A stretch of DNA of 64,000 bases from Stagnihabitans lacustris (GTDB lineage: Bacteria; Pseudomonadota; Alphaproteobacteria; Rhodobacterales; Rhodobacteraceae). Under the pieces are notes generated by a model. The model saw only the letters and a list, made by a program, of their open reading frames with translations. It was not told the DNA's origin and did no database searches. The stretch covers positions 107,536 through 171,535 of the forward strand of contig NZ_JAPDGS010000007.1 of NCBI RefSeq assembly GCF_025950525.1, read 5' to 3'. The translations under genes were made by a program, and so were the position numbers. How positions within the stretch are numbered: position 1 is the stretch's first letter; each line of letters starts with the position of its first letter. Below are positions 10,847 to 19,982 of the stretch, piece after piece.

Positions 10847-12361
10847 TCAGGCCAGCTTGACGCGGATCATTTGCCAGGAATAGGGCGGCAGCTTGGCTTG
10901 CAAACGACCATCGGCCACCTGTGCGCCCGAGCCCTTGCGGGGTTCGACCGCGGCCTGATTGGTCAGTGAATTCACGGCGTTCAGGTCGGAATGGGTCATG
11001 ACCTGATGGTCGATCACCGTGGCCTGACCAAAGCCCTGAAGCGCGACGTCCAGGTCGAAGGTCTCGGTCGCATGACGGTTGATGGCAAAAAAGGTCGCGG
11101 TGCCGGTTTCCTCGTCATGAGTGCCGGAAATGTCGATATAGGGGACATTGTCAGCGACATCGGCATCATAACCCGGGCAATTCACCGCCAATTGCAGCGC
11201 CTTGCCACGGCCATAGACCGAGGCGAAGTAATAGGGGTAGTAAATCGTCTGGCGCCATGCCGGGCCACCCGGTTCCGTCATGATCGGTGCGATCACATTC
11301 ACCAGCTGGGCAATACAGGCGACCTTTACCACATTCGACTTGCGGATAAAGGTATTGAGGATGCAGCCGACCTGAAGCACGTCCTCGAAGTTGTAGATGT
11401 CCTCCAACAGACGCGGGGCATGGGGCCAGCCGGAATTGCCCTCCAGGATGGCGCGGTCTTGCGCGTTGGAATGATACCAGACATTCCATTCGTCGAAGGA
11501 AATATGGACATCACGCTTGGAACGCTTGTTGGCCTTCACCAGATTGATGACGCTTTCGATCGTGGTGATATAGCCGTCCAGCTTGGCATTCAGTGCCAGG
11601 TAATTCGCCGTGTTCTTGGTGCGGTTGGCGAAATACATGTGCAGGCTGATCAGGTCGACCGATTCGTAAGTATGCTCCAGCACGATCCTTTCCCATTCGG
11701 GATAGGTTTTCATATCGGCATTGGAGGACCCGCAAACCACAAGCTCCAGTGATTTGTCGAAGGCGCGCAGGGTCTTGGCGGTCTCGTTGGCAAGGCGGCC
11801 GTATTCCTCGGCCGTTTTGTGGCCGACCTGCCAGGGCCCGTCCATCTCATTGCCCAGGCACCACATCTTGACGTCCCAAGGCGCCTCGCGGCCATTCTTT
11901 TTGCGCAGGTCGCCCCAATGCGAGCCCGTCGGGCCATTCACATATTCGACGAAATTGCGCGCATCATCCAGGCCGCGCGAGCCCAGGTTGATCGCCAACA
12001 TCGGCAGCGTGCCAACCGTATCGCACCAATCCATGAACTCATGGATGCCGACCTTGTTGCTTTCCGCCGTATGCCAAGCCAAATCCAGACGCGTCGGGCG
12101 TTGATCCACCGGACCCACGCCGTCTTCCCAGTTATAGGCCGAGACGAAATTGCCGCCGGGATAGCGGACATAGGGAATTTGCAGATCCTTGACCAATTGG
12201 ATCACGTCCTGACGCATCCCGTTCTTGTCGGCCGTCGGGTGATCCGGTTCATGGATCCCGGTATAGATGGCGCGGCCCAGATGCTCGAGGAAGGCCGAAT
12301 AGATTCGGTTGTCGATCGTCGAGATCGTGAAGTCCTTGTGCGCGGTCACTGTTGCTTTCAT
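10847..12361 (-). CDS. abfA: alpha-N-arabinofuranosidase, GH51
   Basis: Releases terminal arabinofuranose from arabinosides or arabino-oligosaccharides; no signal peptide is visible, so it acts in the cytoplasm on imported substrate. The 504-residue protein has the GH51 TIM barrel followed by a C-terminal beta domain. The acid/base is Glu172 in CLGNEMDGPWQ and the nucleophile Glu291 in HISFDEWNVW; the substrate-site motif RYPGGNF (about 66-72) is intact. A GGAGGG stands before the ATG. The 5' flank holds an inverted repeat over the likely -10. It is divergent to, and probably co-regulated with, the sugar transporter operon at 13775. Confidence 0.95.
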   Translation of the reverse strand: MKATVTAHKDFTISTIDNRIYSAFLEHLGRAIYTGIHEPDHPTADKNGMRQDVIQLVKDLQIPYVRYPGGNFVSAYNWEDGVGPVDQRPTRLDLAWHTAESNKVGIHEFMDWCDTVGTLPMLAINLGSRGLDDARNFVEYVNGPTGSHWGDLRKKNGREAPWDVKMWCLGNEMDGPWQVGHKTAEEYGRLANETAKTLRAFDKSLELVVCGSSNADMKTYPEWERIVLEHTYESVDLISLHMYFANRTKNTANYLALNAKLDGYITTIESVINLVKANKRSKRDVHISFDEWNVWYHSNAQDRAILEGNSGWPHAPRLLEDIYNFEDVLQVGCILNTFIRKSNVVKVACIAQLVNVIAPIMTEPGGPAWRQTIYYPYYFASVYGRGKALQLAVNCPGYDADVADNVPYIDISGTHDEETGTATFFAINRHATETFDLDVALQGFGQATVIDHQVMTHSDLNAVNSLTNQAAVEPRKGSGAQVADGRLQAKLPPYSWQMIRVKLA

Positions 12362-12400
12362 TTCCGTCCCTCCTCGAACGGGCCGGAGACACCGGCTTAT

Positions 12401-12443
12401 CTGATTTGTCGGATATACATCAGAAACACGGGTATGAAGTCAA
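12401..12443 (-). promoter_or_regulatory. putative abfA promoter with overlapping operator
   Basis: On the minus strand TTGACT (12438-12443) is followed 18 nt later by TGTATA. The inverted repeat TCTGAT...ATCAGA (12400-12424) and the 12-mer GGATATACATCA (plus strand, 12411-12422) cover the -10. The same 12-mer pattern RRRTRTRYATCA recurs at 13444 and 13607. Confidence 0.5.
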
Positions 12444-13396
12444 GCCCCGGAAGCTTGTGACGGGCCACGACCGGCCGCGGTCAGGCGCATGACGATATCC
12501 TGATCGTAGTTGCCGAAGCCCCGGCCAAAGATGTTCACGCCGCCGGGGTGATGGGCGCTGTCACGGACCTCGATCTTGAAGCGCACCGACCGATGCGCGG
12601 GCAAGTCCAGGTCGCGCAAACTGACCGGAGAAATCTTGACACCGTCGACGAAAGTCCCCTCGGCATTGACCGAAACCGACTTCAGCATCCCGTATTGGCT
12701 GCCCTTCAGCTTCCACCACGAGGGGGTGTAAATCCCCCTTTGATCACCGAAATCGCCGGGCGAGGTCCAGGTCCCGATCTCGACATTGTTGATCAGGAAG
12801 GTGATGTCCGAAGGCCAGTTCGACGCCGTCCCCGGCGCCTCGGAGGACAGTTCCAACTGGAATTCAACCTGTTCAACCTCGCCCTCCATCAGTCTGACAT
12901 TGTTGGGGAATTGGTATTCGACATAGCCGCGGGTGAACCACAAAAGCCCCGCCGACATGCGCCGCGGGTCCAGGAAAGTATCGGGCACATCCAACAGCCC
13001 GATGATCCCCTCGGGCGAGCAAAGCCCGCAAGGCGCCATGACCTCGCACGAGGTGTAAAGCCCCAGCGGCATGGCCACGTCGATCGTATTTCCGCCCCGC
13101 GTCGCCGGGTCCTTTTTGAACATCACCATGATCTCGTCGAACAGCGTGTGACAGAGCTTCTGGTTGCCCTTTTTCGCCCGCTGCGTCTCGGTCCGGATCA
13201 GCCCCACTTCCTCCAGCATCTGCACATTGGCCGAGACCGAGGATTGCGGCAGACCCAGGGCCGCGGCGATGGCATTGACGTTCTGCGGCCCCTGATCGGC
13301 CAGAAGTTTCAGGATATCGACACGCACCGGCGAGGCGAGGGCCTTCAGCGTCTCGATGCCCTCGGAGGGGTCGATGATCAGAAAATTGCGGCTCAT
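12440..13396 (-). CDS. ArsR-like transcriptional regulator with large C-terminal domain
   Basis: Probable regulator of the arabinoside genes. The 318-residue protein has an N-terminal winged helix of ArsR type (about residues 14-85; core VRVDILKLLADQGPQNVNAI, with recognition helix around LPQSSVSANVQMLEE) and a roughly 220-residue C-terminal domain that looks like a ligand or oligomerisation module and includes a Cys-containing stretch (CEVMAPCGLC). No metal-thiol motif of classical ArsR is seen, so a sugar ligand is more likely (inference from context). ATG 13396 is preferred because it opens the conserved fold and follows a GGAGG, though spaced 12 nt. It lies between abfA and the divergent ABC operon. 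Confidence 0.85.
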   Translation of the reverse strand: MSRNFLIIDPSEGIETLKALASPVRVDILKLLADQGPQNVNAIAAALGLPQSSVSANVQMLEEVGLIRTETQRAKKGNQKLCHTLFDEIMVMFKKDPATRGGNTIDVAMPLGLYTSCEVMAPCGLCSPEGIIGLLDVPDTFLDPRRMSAGLLWFTRGYVEYQFPNNVRLMEGEVEQVEFQLELSSEAPGTASNWPSDITFLINNVEIGTWTSPGDFGDQRGIYTPSWWKLKGSQYGMLKSVSVNAEGTFVDGVKISPVSLRDLDLPAHRSVRFKIEVRDSAHHPGGVNIFGRGFGNYDQDIVMRLTAAGRGPSQASGA

Positions 13397-13443
13397 CAGG
13401 GTCTTGCGCCTCCGCTGGGCCGGGAAGGACCCCGGTTTGACAG

Positions 13444-13474
13444 AAGTGTGTATCAGACTTTCAGGTTTGGTCAA
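13444..13474 (-). promoter_or_regulatory. putative promoter/operator of the ArsR-like regulator
   Basis: Minus strand TTGACC (13469-13474), 16-nt spacer, TACACA (13447-13452). The plus-strand 12-mer AAGTGTGTATCA (13444-13455) overlaps the -10 and fits the same RRRTRTRYATCA pattern as the sites at 12411 and 13607, consistent with autoregulation. Confidence 0.4.
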
Positions 13475-13606
13475 AGGTTGTGCGACAGAAATGCTGCAAA
13501 GATCGAAAATCCGGCTATCATGAGACACAGAACAGCCCCCGATTCGGCCGATTCCCGCGATTCGCCGCATGAAAACCGATGCAAAGCCTTTGTGCATCCT
13601 GATTCT

Positions 13607-13618
13607 GGGTATATATCA
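13607..13618 (+). promoter_or_regulatory. candidate operator upstream of the sugar ABC operon
   Basis: GGGTATATATCA, third member of the RRRTRTRYATCA set. It ends 10 nt before the -35 box at 13629, so here a bound regulator would sit upstream of, not on, the core promoter. Confidence 0.4.
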
Positions 13619-13628
13619 AAAAACTCGA

Positions 13629-13656
13629 TTGACAGTTTGTCGCATCCCCTCATAAT
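13629..13656 (+). promoter_or_regulatory. promoter of the sugar ABC transporter operon
   Basis: TTGACA (13629-13634), 16-nt spacer, CATAAT (13651-13656): near-consensus for the housekeeping sigma factor, 119 nt before the binding-protein start. It is one of the best promoter matches in the window. Confidence 0.65.
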
Positions 13657-13774
13657 TCGGCTCACCAGAGGGCCACCGACATGAGCGGAACCCGGGGGAA
13701 CGGTCTGCGCGCGCCTCGCAGACCTTGAGGAGTTCGGGCGCCGGGGGAGACCCTGCAACGCGAGGGAGGAAGAT

Positions 13775-15049
13775 ATGTTGAAAAAGCTTTTGGGCGCGGC
13801 TGCGCTCGGACTTGTCATGGTTGCCGGTGGCGCCATGGCCAAGGAAACCGTCGTTTGGTGGGACTTCCTGGGCGGCGGCGACGGCGTGCGGATGAAGAAA
13901 CTCATCGAGGATTTCAACGCGTCGCATGCCGACACGATCGAGATCCAGGCCACGACGCTGGAATGGGGCGTGCCCTTCTACACCAAGGCGCAGACCTCTG
14001 CCGCCGTGGGTGAGGGCCCGGATGTGATGACCTATCACCTCTCGCGTTTGCCCTTGGGTGTTTCGACCGGCACGCTGGCCGAGATCACCGTGGATGACCT
14101 GGCTTCGGTCGGTCTGGCCCCGGGCGACTATGCTGCGGCCAACTTTGGTGCGGCGCAGGTGGATGGCAAGATCTATGCCGTGCCCTTCGACATGCACGCC
14201 GTGGTTCTGTATTATAACAAAGACTTGCTGGCCAAAGCCGGTCTGATCGGCGCCGATGGTCTGCCCACCGGCCTGGACGGAATCGACAACTTCACCGCTG
14301 CGCTGAAAAAGCTGCAAGAGGGTGGCACGGCGCAACCGCTGTCGATCCATGACGGCGCGGGCGACTCGATGTGGCGGATTTTCTATTCGCTGTTCGGTCA
14401 GCAGGACGGCGCTTTCCTTGCGGATGGCAAGTTCCTGGACGGCGACAACCTGGACAAGGCCGTCAAGGCCACGACCGTGATTTCGGACTGGGTCAAGAAC
14501 GGCTTTGCCCCCGCGCAGGTCGACTATCCGGCTTCGATTGCGCTGTTCACCAGCGGTCAGGCCGCCTTCCACATCAACGGCGTCTGGGAAGTCCCGACGA
14601 TGACCGACCTGCACGCCAAGGGCGAGCTGTTCGAGTGGGGCGCGATCCCGATCCCGACCTTCTTTGATCATCCCGCCACCTGGGCTGACAGCCACGCCTT
14701 CGCCATCCCGAACAATGTTGGCAAGGAAATGACGGCTGAAAAGAAGAAAGCCGTTCTGGAAGTCATCGCATGGATGAACAAGAATTCGACCTTCTGGGCG
14801 ACTGCTGGCCACCTGCCGGCCTATAACGCCGCCCGCGAGAACGACGAGTTCAAGGCGATGCAGCCGAACGCCGCCTATGCCAAGCTGGCCGATACCGCCG
14901 TCTTTGACCCCTCGTCGGTCCTGGCCGGTGTGGCCTCGCCGGTTTACGACGCCGCTGGCAACTTCCTGATGCCCGCCGTCAATGGCGAGATCGAGCCGCA
15001 AGAGGCGATGGAAGGCATGCGCGACGATCTGCAAGGCCAGGTCGAGTGA
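13775..15049 (+). CDS. sugar ABC transporter substrate-binding protein (CUT1 type)
   Basis: Periplasmic binding protein that would deliver an oligosaccharide or arabinoside to the permeases downstream. The 424-residue protein has a signal peptide (MLKKLLGAAALGLVMVAGGAMA, cleavage before KETVVWW) and the family-1 binding-protein fold, with WWDFLGGGDGVRMKKLIEDF near the N-terminus and aromatic residues typical of sugar pockets. A GGAGG lies 6 nt before the ATG. It is first in a five- to six-gene operon. The sugar is inferred from the divergent GH51 enzyme, not read from the protein. Confidence 0.93.
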   Translation: MLKKLLGAAALGLVMVAGGAMAKETVVWWDFLGGGDGVRMKKLIEDFNASHADTIEIQATTLEWGVPFYTKAQTSAAVGEGPDVMTYHLSRLPLGVSTGTLAEITVDDLASVGLAPGDYAAANFGAAQVDGKIYAVPFDMHAVVLYYNKDLLAKAGLIGADGLPTGLDGIDNFTAALKKLQEGGTAQPLSIHDGAGDSMWRIFYSLFGQQDGAFLADGKFLDGDNLDKAVKATTVISDWVKNGFAPAQVDYPASIALFTSGQAAFHINGVWEVPTMTDLHAKGELFEWGAIPIPTFFDHPATWADSHAFAIPNNVGKEMTAEKKKAVLEVIAWMNKNSTFWATAGHLPAYNAARENDEFKAMQPNAAYAKLADTAVFDPSSVLAGVASPVYDAAGNFLMPAVNGEIEPQEAMEGMRDDLQGQVE

Positions 15050-15130
15050 CGCAGCCGGGCCGGGTCTCCCCCCGGCCCGAACCCTGGCCGGGGGGCAACC
15101 CCCGGCCTTCTTGCCAGAAGAGGAAGCCCC

Positions 15131-16009
15131 ATGCGCCGCTATGACCGGTCAGAGATGGTGACCGCCCTTGTCCTGCTGACGCCTTTCGTTGCGATCTATG
15201 GGCTTTTGTTCGTCTATCCGCTGTTAAAGATGGTGATGCTGTCCTTCACCAAATCGCCCTTGATCGGCGAGGGGGATTGGGTCGGTTTTGCCAATTACAT
15301 CAAGCTGTTCAAGGACCGCCTCTTTTCGGTCGCCGTCTGGAACACGCTGTATTTCGTCCTGCTGTCGGTCATTCCGTCGACCATCCTTGGCCTTCTGATC
15401 GCGCTTGGCGTCAACCGGCTGAAGGGCTGGACCCAAAGCGCCGTGCTGGCCGCGTTTTTCCTGCCCTATATCCTGCCCGTCTCGGTCGTCTACCGCATCT
15501 GGGGTTGGATGCTGGACGCGCAATTCGGCATCCTGCAATTCCCGATCGAGGCGATCTTTGGCGAACGTGTGCCGGTTTTCCGCACCTTGCCCTTGTTCAT
15601 GCCGGCGGTGGCCTTCATCACGATCTGGTGGCTCGTGGGGTTCAATGTGCTGCTGTATATCGCGGGTCTGCGCAACATCTCGGCCGAGATCTATGAGGCG
15701 GCAGAGCTGGACGGCGCCACAAGGCTTCAGACCTTCCGCCGCATCACCTGGCCGCTTGTCTGGCCGATCACGGTGCTGGTGGCCACGATCCAGTTGATCT
15801 TGCAGCTGAAAATCTTTGATCAGCTTTACCTGTTCGGGCAGGGCGGTCGCACGGACTCGGTTCTGTCGCTGGTCTGGCTGGTCTACCGCGATGCGTTCCA
15901 AAAGAACCAGGGCGGCTATGGGGCGACGATTGCGGTGGTGCTGTTTGCGCTGATCGTCGGCGTCTCGGTTCTGCAATATCAGGCGCTGCGCGCCAGAGGT
16001 GAGAAATGA
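15131..16009 (+). CDS. sugar ABC transporter permease, MalF/UgpA-like
   Basis: Inner-membrane permease of 292 residues with about six membrane segments. The ABC-facing EAA loop reads EIYEAAELDGATRLQTFRRI (about residues 182-201), the usual coupling-helix motif. The start follows an AAGAGGAAG ribosome site. Its stop overlaps the next permease by 4 nt (ATGA). It forms the heterodimeric channel with the gene at 16006. Confidence 0.93.
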   Translation: MRRYDRSEMVTALVLLTPFVAIYGLLFVYPLLKMVMLSFTKSPLIGEGDWVGFANYIKLFKDRLFSVAVWNTLYFVLLSVIPSTILGLLIALGVNRLKGWTQSAVLAAFFLPYILPVSVVYRIWGWMLDAQFGILQFPIEAIFGERVPVFRTLPLFMPAVAFITIWWLVGFNVLLYIAGLRNISAEIYEAAELDGATRLQTFRRITWPLVWPITVLVATIQLILQLKIFDQLYLFGQGGRTDSVLSLVWLVYRDAFQKNQGGYGATIAVVLFALIVGVSVLQYQALRARGEK

Positions 16010-16848
16010 CCCTGCAATCCTTGCGCCGCTGGAACCTGGCGGGGGGCGTGATCACGACCCTGACGCTGTTGGGCGCGATTTTCTGGGCCTTTCCGCTGTA
16101 TTGGGCGGTGGTGACGACCTTCAAGTTTGAACAGGACGTGGTCCGCGAAGGCATCGACTGGCTGCCCATCCGCTTTACCGTCGAGGCCTATTACAACGCG
16201 CTGTTCAACACCAAGCTGGGGCTGTGGTATCTGAACTCGCTGCTGACCAGTCTGGCGATCACGGTGCTGGTGCTGATTTCCTCGGCCGCGGCGGGCTATG
16301 CGATCAGCCAGCTGAACTTTCCGGGCCGCCGCGCGCTGTGGTGGATCATCCTGGCCTCGTTCATGGTGCCGATCCCTGCGCTGATCATCAACCACTTCGT
16401 GCTGATGGCCGATCTGGGCCTGTTGAACACGCTGACCGCGGTTGTTTTGCCGCAGCTGATCGCGCCGGTGACGGTGATGATCTACAAGCAGTTTTTCGAC
16501 AGCGTTCCCAAAGACTTCCGCGAGGCCGCGCTGATGGACGGCGCAAGCCAGTGGCAGCTGTTGTTCCGCCTTTACCTGCCGATGAACTGGGGGATCACGA
16601 CCGCGCTTGCGATCATCACCTTCATCGGCGCCTGGAACAACTTCCTCTGGCCGTTTCTGGCCATCACGACCGAGGACAAGATGAATGTGACCGTCGGCAT
16701 CACCCAGGTGACGGATGCCTTCGGGGTGAAATACGCCCGGCAACTTTCCTCCGCGGTGCTCGCGGGGCTGCCGGTGGCGGTGGTCTATCTGCTGTTCCAA
16801 CGCAGGGTGACGCAGGCCATCATGTTGACCGCCGGGATCAAGGGATAA
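16006..16848 (+). CDS. sugar ABC transporter permease, MalG/UgpE-like
   Basis: Second permease subunit, 280 residues, about six membrane segments. The EAA loop is DFREAALMDGASQWQLLFRL. The ATG overlaps the upstream stop, so translation is coupled. It is followed 3 nt later by the ATPase gene. Confidence 0.93.
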   Translation: MTLQSLRRWNLAGGVITTLTLLGAIFWAFPLYWAVVTTFKFEQDVVREGIDWLPIRFTVEAYYNALFNTKLGLWYLNSLLTSLAITVLVLISSAAAGYAISQLNFPGRRALWWIILASFMVPIPALIINHFVLMADLGLLNTLTAVVLPQLIAPVTVMIYKQFFDSVPKDFREAALMDGASQWQLLFRLYLPMNWGITTALAIITFIGAWNNFLWPFLAITTEDKMNVTVGITQVTDAFGVKYARQLSSAVLAGLPVAVVYLLFQRRVTQAIMLTAGIKG

Positions 16849-16851
16849 ATC

Positions 16852-17883
16852 ATGGCACAAGTCGAACTTTCCAACATTTCCAAGCGGTTTGGCGCGGTCG
16901 AGGTCATCTCGAACCTGGGGCTGACCATCAAGGACGGGTCTTTCTGCGCTTTGTTGGGGCCTTCGGGCTGCGGCAAATCCACCATGCTGCGGATGATCGC
17001 CGGGCTGGAAGAGGTCAGCGATGGCACGATCCATATCGGCGCTGATGACGTGACCCATGCGGCGCCCAAGTCGCGCGGCGTGGCGATGGTCTTTCAAAGC
17101 TACGCTTTGTATCCCCACCTGACCGTGGCGCAGAACATCACCTTTTCGATGTCGCTGGCCGGGGTGTCCAAACCCAAACAGCGCGAGGCGGCAGAGCGCA
17201 TCGGCGCAATGTTGCAGCTGACGCATCTTCTGGACCGGCGCCCCGCGGCCCTGTCCGGCGGCCAACGCCAGCGCGTTGCCATCGGTCGGGCGCTGGTGCG
17301 CGACCCCAAGGTCTTTCTGTTCGACGAGCCGCTGTCCAACCTGGACGCCCTCTTGCGCGTCCAGATGCGGCTGGAGCTTGCGAAACTGCACAACGACCTG
17401 AAGACCACGATGATCTATGTGACCCATGACCAGGTCGAGGCGATGACGCTGGCCGATCTGATCGTCGTGCTGGACAAGGGCAAGATCGCACAGGCCGGCA
17501 CCCCCTGGGAGCTGTATAACCGCCCCGCCAACCGCTTTGTCGCGGGCTTCATCGGGTCTCCGGGGATGAACTTCCTGAAAGGGCAGGGCGATGGCGCCAT
17601 GATCCGCCTGACCGATGGCACCGAACTTGCCAAACCCGCGCAGGGCGCCGTGGAATTCGGGATAAGGCCGGAACATCTGACCATCGCGACCGATGGCCCG
17701 ATCCGCGGCCGCGCCTCGGTTGTCGAATACCTTGGCAACACGTCTTACGCCTATATCGACACCGCCCATGGCCCTCTGGTGGTCGAGGCGGACAATGCGG
17801 GCCTCAAGGCGGGCGACCAGGTGGGGCTTGTGCCGGACCTGACCAAGTCCCATGTCTTCGACAGCAATGGAATGGCGGTGTAA
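16852..17883 (+). CDS. sugar ABC transporter ATP-binding protein, MalK/UgpC-like
   Basis: ATPase that powers the two permeases. The 343-residue protein has Walker A GPSGCGKST at 36-44, signature LSGGQRQRV from 134, Walker B KVFLFDEP at about 153-160 with LSNLDALLR after it, the switch His in VTHDQVEAMTLAD, and a C-terminal TOBE regulatory domain (about 235-343) as in MalK and UgpC. It is encoded 3 nt after the permease gene and 1 nt before the aldo/keto reductase start, within the same operon. Confidence 0.93.
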   Translation: MAQVELSNISKRFGAVEVISNLGLTIKDGSFCALLGPSGCGKSTMLRMIAGLEEVSDGTIHIGADDVTHAAPKSRGVAMVFQSYALYPHLTVAQNITFSMSLAGVSKPKQREAAERIGAMLQLTHLLDRRPAALSGGQRQRVAIGRALVRDPKVFLFDEPLSNLDALLRVQMRLELAKLHNDLKTTMIYVTHDQVEAMTLADLIVVLDKGKIAQAGTPWELYNRPANRFVAGFIGSPGMNFLKGQGDGAMIRLTDGTELAKPAQGAVEFGIRPEHLTIATDGPIRGRASVVEYLGNTSYAYIDTAHGPLVVEADNAGLKAGDQVGLVPDLTKSHVFDSNGMAV

Positions 17884-17884
17884 C

Positions 17885-18874
17885 ATGGACTATCGGCGAC
17901 TTGGGAAATCTGGCCTGCGGGTCAGCGAGTTTTCTTTCGGCTCTTGGGTGACGTTCGCCAAACAGGTCGACATCCAGCCCGCCAAAGAGCTGATGACGGC
18001 GGCCTATGACTCCGGTATCAACTTTTTCGACAATGCCGAGGGCTATGAGGCCGGCCGCTCCGAAGAGGTCATGGGTCAGGCAATTCATGAGCTTGGCTGG
18101 TCGCGCGACAGCTATATCGTGTCGTCGAAAGTCTTCTGGGGCGGCGCCAAGCCGACGCAAAAGGGCTTGTCGGCCAAGCATGTGACCGACGCGGCCCATG
18201 CCGCGCTGAAACGTCTGCGGGTCGACTATCTGGACCTGTATTTCTGTCACCGCCCCGATGTGGACACCCCGATCGAGGAAACCGTGCGGGCGATGCACAA
18301 CCTGGTGACGCAGGGCAAGGTTCTCTATTGGGGCACCTCGGAATGGAATGCCCAACAGATCACCGAGGCGCATCTGGTGGCAAAGGCGAACAATCTCACC
18401 CCGCCGACGATGGAGCAGCCGCAATACAACCTGTTCGAGCGGGACAAGGTCGAGGGCGACTACCGCCCGATCTATGACACCTTTGGCCTTGGCACGACGA
18501 TCTGGTCGCCTTTGTCCAGCGGTTTGCTGACCGGCAAGTATAACGAGGGCATCCCGCAAGACGCCCGCGCCGCCCTGCCGGGCTATGAATGGCTGAAAGA
18601 GCAGTTCACCTCGGACAAGGGCCTGGCGCGGATCGAAAAGGCCCGCGCGCTGGGGCGTATTGCCGATGACGCAGGGCTGACGCTGACCCATATGGCTTTG
18701 CTTTGGTGCCTGAACAACCCGCGGGTGTCGACGGTGATCCTGGGGGCCTCGCGGCTGTCGCAGCTGCAAGACAACCTCAAAGCGCTGGACCACAAGGCCA
18801 AGCTGACCCCCGATGTGCTGGACGCCATCGAAAAGGTCATGCAAAACCGTCCCGCAGAGCCCCAACGTTTCTAA
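17885..18874 (+). CDS. aldo/keto reductase, potassium-channel beta-subunit type
   Basis: NADPH-type oxidoreductase of 329 residues. The catalytic tetrad of the AKR superfamily is complete: Asp49 and Tyr54 in NFFDNAEGYEAGRSEE, Lys82 in SSKVFWGG and His122 in LYFCHRPD. It resembles the Kv-beta/YghZ branch, whose members reduce aldehydes or aldoses. The likely start is ATG 17885, one base after the preceding stop. In this operon it may handle the imported sugar or a side product; the substrate is unknown. Confidence 0.9.
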   Translation: MDYRRLGKSGLRVSEFSFGSWVTFAKQVDIQPAKELMTAAYDSGINFFDNAEGYEAGRSEEVMGQAIHELGWSRDSYIVSSKVFWGGAKPTQKGLSAKHVTDAAHAALKRLRVDYLDLYFCHRPDVDTPIEETVRAMHNLVTQGKVLYWGTSEWNAQQITEAHLVAKANNLTPPTMEQPQYNLFERDKVEGDYRPIYDTFGLGTTIWSPLSSGLLTGKYNEGIPQDARAALPGYEWLKEQFTSDKGLARIEKARALGRIADDAGLTLTHMALLWCLNNPRVSTVILGASRLSQLQDNLKALDHKAKLTPDVLDAIEKVMQNRPAEPQRF

Positions 18875-18881
18875 AGGCATC

Positions 18882-19865
18882 ATGGATATCTTCGGTCAGA
18901 TCAACGGGCAGGACGTGCCCGCCTATGAACTTCGCTCTTCCGGTGGTCTGACCGCCAAGGTCATCCCCTGGGGCGCGCGGCTGATTTCGCTGCGCACCCC
19001 CTCTCGCATTGGCAAGATGGCAGAGATCATCCTGGGCCATGACCGGTTGCAGGATTACATCGACCATCCGACCTATTTCGGCGCGACCTGTGGGCGCTAT
19101 GCCAACCGCATCGCGGGTGGGCGTTACGGCGATGTGCAGCTGGACATCAACGAGGCCCCGAACCACCTGCACGGCGGGACCCGAGGCTTTGACAAGGCGA
19201 TCTGGACGGTGGCCGACCATGGTCCCTCCCATATCCGCCTGACCCATGTTTCGCCGGACGGCGACATGGGCTATCCGGGCGCGCTTGCAGCCTCCGTCAC
19301 CTATCGCTTCGAAGGCGACGACCGCCTGATCATCGAGATGGAGGCCACGACCACCGCCCCCACCGTGGTGAACCTGGTGAACCACGCCTATTTCAACCTG
19401 AAAGGTGCGGGCGATATCCTGGATCACCAGATGACGGTGGCCGCCGAAGCCTATGCGCCCGTTGGCGCGGGCCTGATCCCCACAGGCGCGCTCTCTGCGG
19501 TGTCACAGACGAAATACGACTTCCGCCAGCCCACACGCATCGGCGATCTGGCCGGCGATGATGGCTATGACCACAACTGGTGCCTGAACACGGCCGCGGC
19601 GCCTGCCGTCCGCATCACCGAACCCACCTCTGGCCGCGCACTGGACCTGACGACGAACGAGCCCGGCGTGCAGATCTACACCTGTGGCATGATGCCCGAG
19701 GGCACCCCGGGCCGCGCCGGCGCGACCTATGGCAAATTCGCGGGCCTGACGCTGGAGACCCAGAAATACCCCGACAGCCCGAACAATCCCGCCTTCCCCA
19801 GCGCCGCCCTGACCCCCGGCGAAACCTATCGCCACATCATGAATTTCCGCTTCTACACAGTGTGA
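18882..19865 (+). CDS. galM: aldose 1-epimerase (mutarotase)
   Basis: Interconverts alpha and beta anomers of aldoses, feeding released sugar into catabolism. The 327-residue protein has the galactose mutarotase fold, with RYANRIAGGRY (about 72-82), HLHGG (about 95-99), general acid His168 in NLVNHAYFNLKG and general base Glu292 in GLTLETQKYPDSPNN. It starts 7 nt after the reductase stop and is the last gene of the operon; a structured repeat follows at 19894. Confidence 0.93.
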   Translation: MDIFGQINGQDVPAYELRSSGGLTAKVIPWGARLISLRTPSRIGKMAEIILGHDRLQDYIDHPTYFGATCGRYANRIAGGRYGDVQLDINEAPNHLHGGTRGFDKAIWTVADHGPSHIRLTHVSPDGDMGYPGALAASVTYRFEGDDRLIIEMEATTTAPTVVNLVNHAYFNLKGAGDILDHQMTVAAEAYAPVGAGLIPTGALSAVSQTKYDFRQPTRIGDLAGDDGYDHNWCLNTAAAPAVRITEPTSGRALDLTTNEPGVQIYTCGMMPEGTPGRAGATYGKFAGLTLETQKYPDSPNNPAFPSAALTPGETYRHIMNFRFYTV

Positions 19866-19893
19866 ACGGTCTGACAGGTCGGACAGGTCGGAC

Positions 19894-19939
19894 TGGGGCG
19901 CTGCCCCAGACCCCGGAATATTTAAGTCAGTATGAAAGG
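19894..19939 (+). repeat. structured intergenic repeat, hairpin-plus-core type (copy A)
   Basis: Hairpin TGGGGC-GCT-GCCCCA followed by GACCCCGGAATATTTAAG and TCAGTATGAAAGG. It lies 28 nt past the galM stop, on the sense strand of galM, and faces the reverse copy at 20038. Confidence 0.7.
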
Positions 19940-19982
19940 GCAGGGGCTGCGTGCCTTGGGCATCCGCCCCTCTCGGCGTCCG

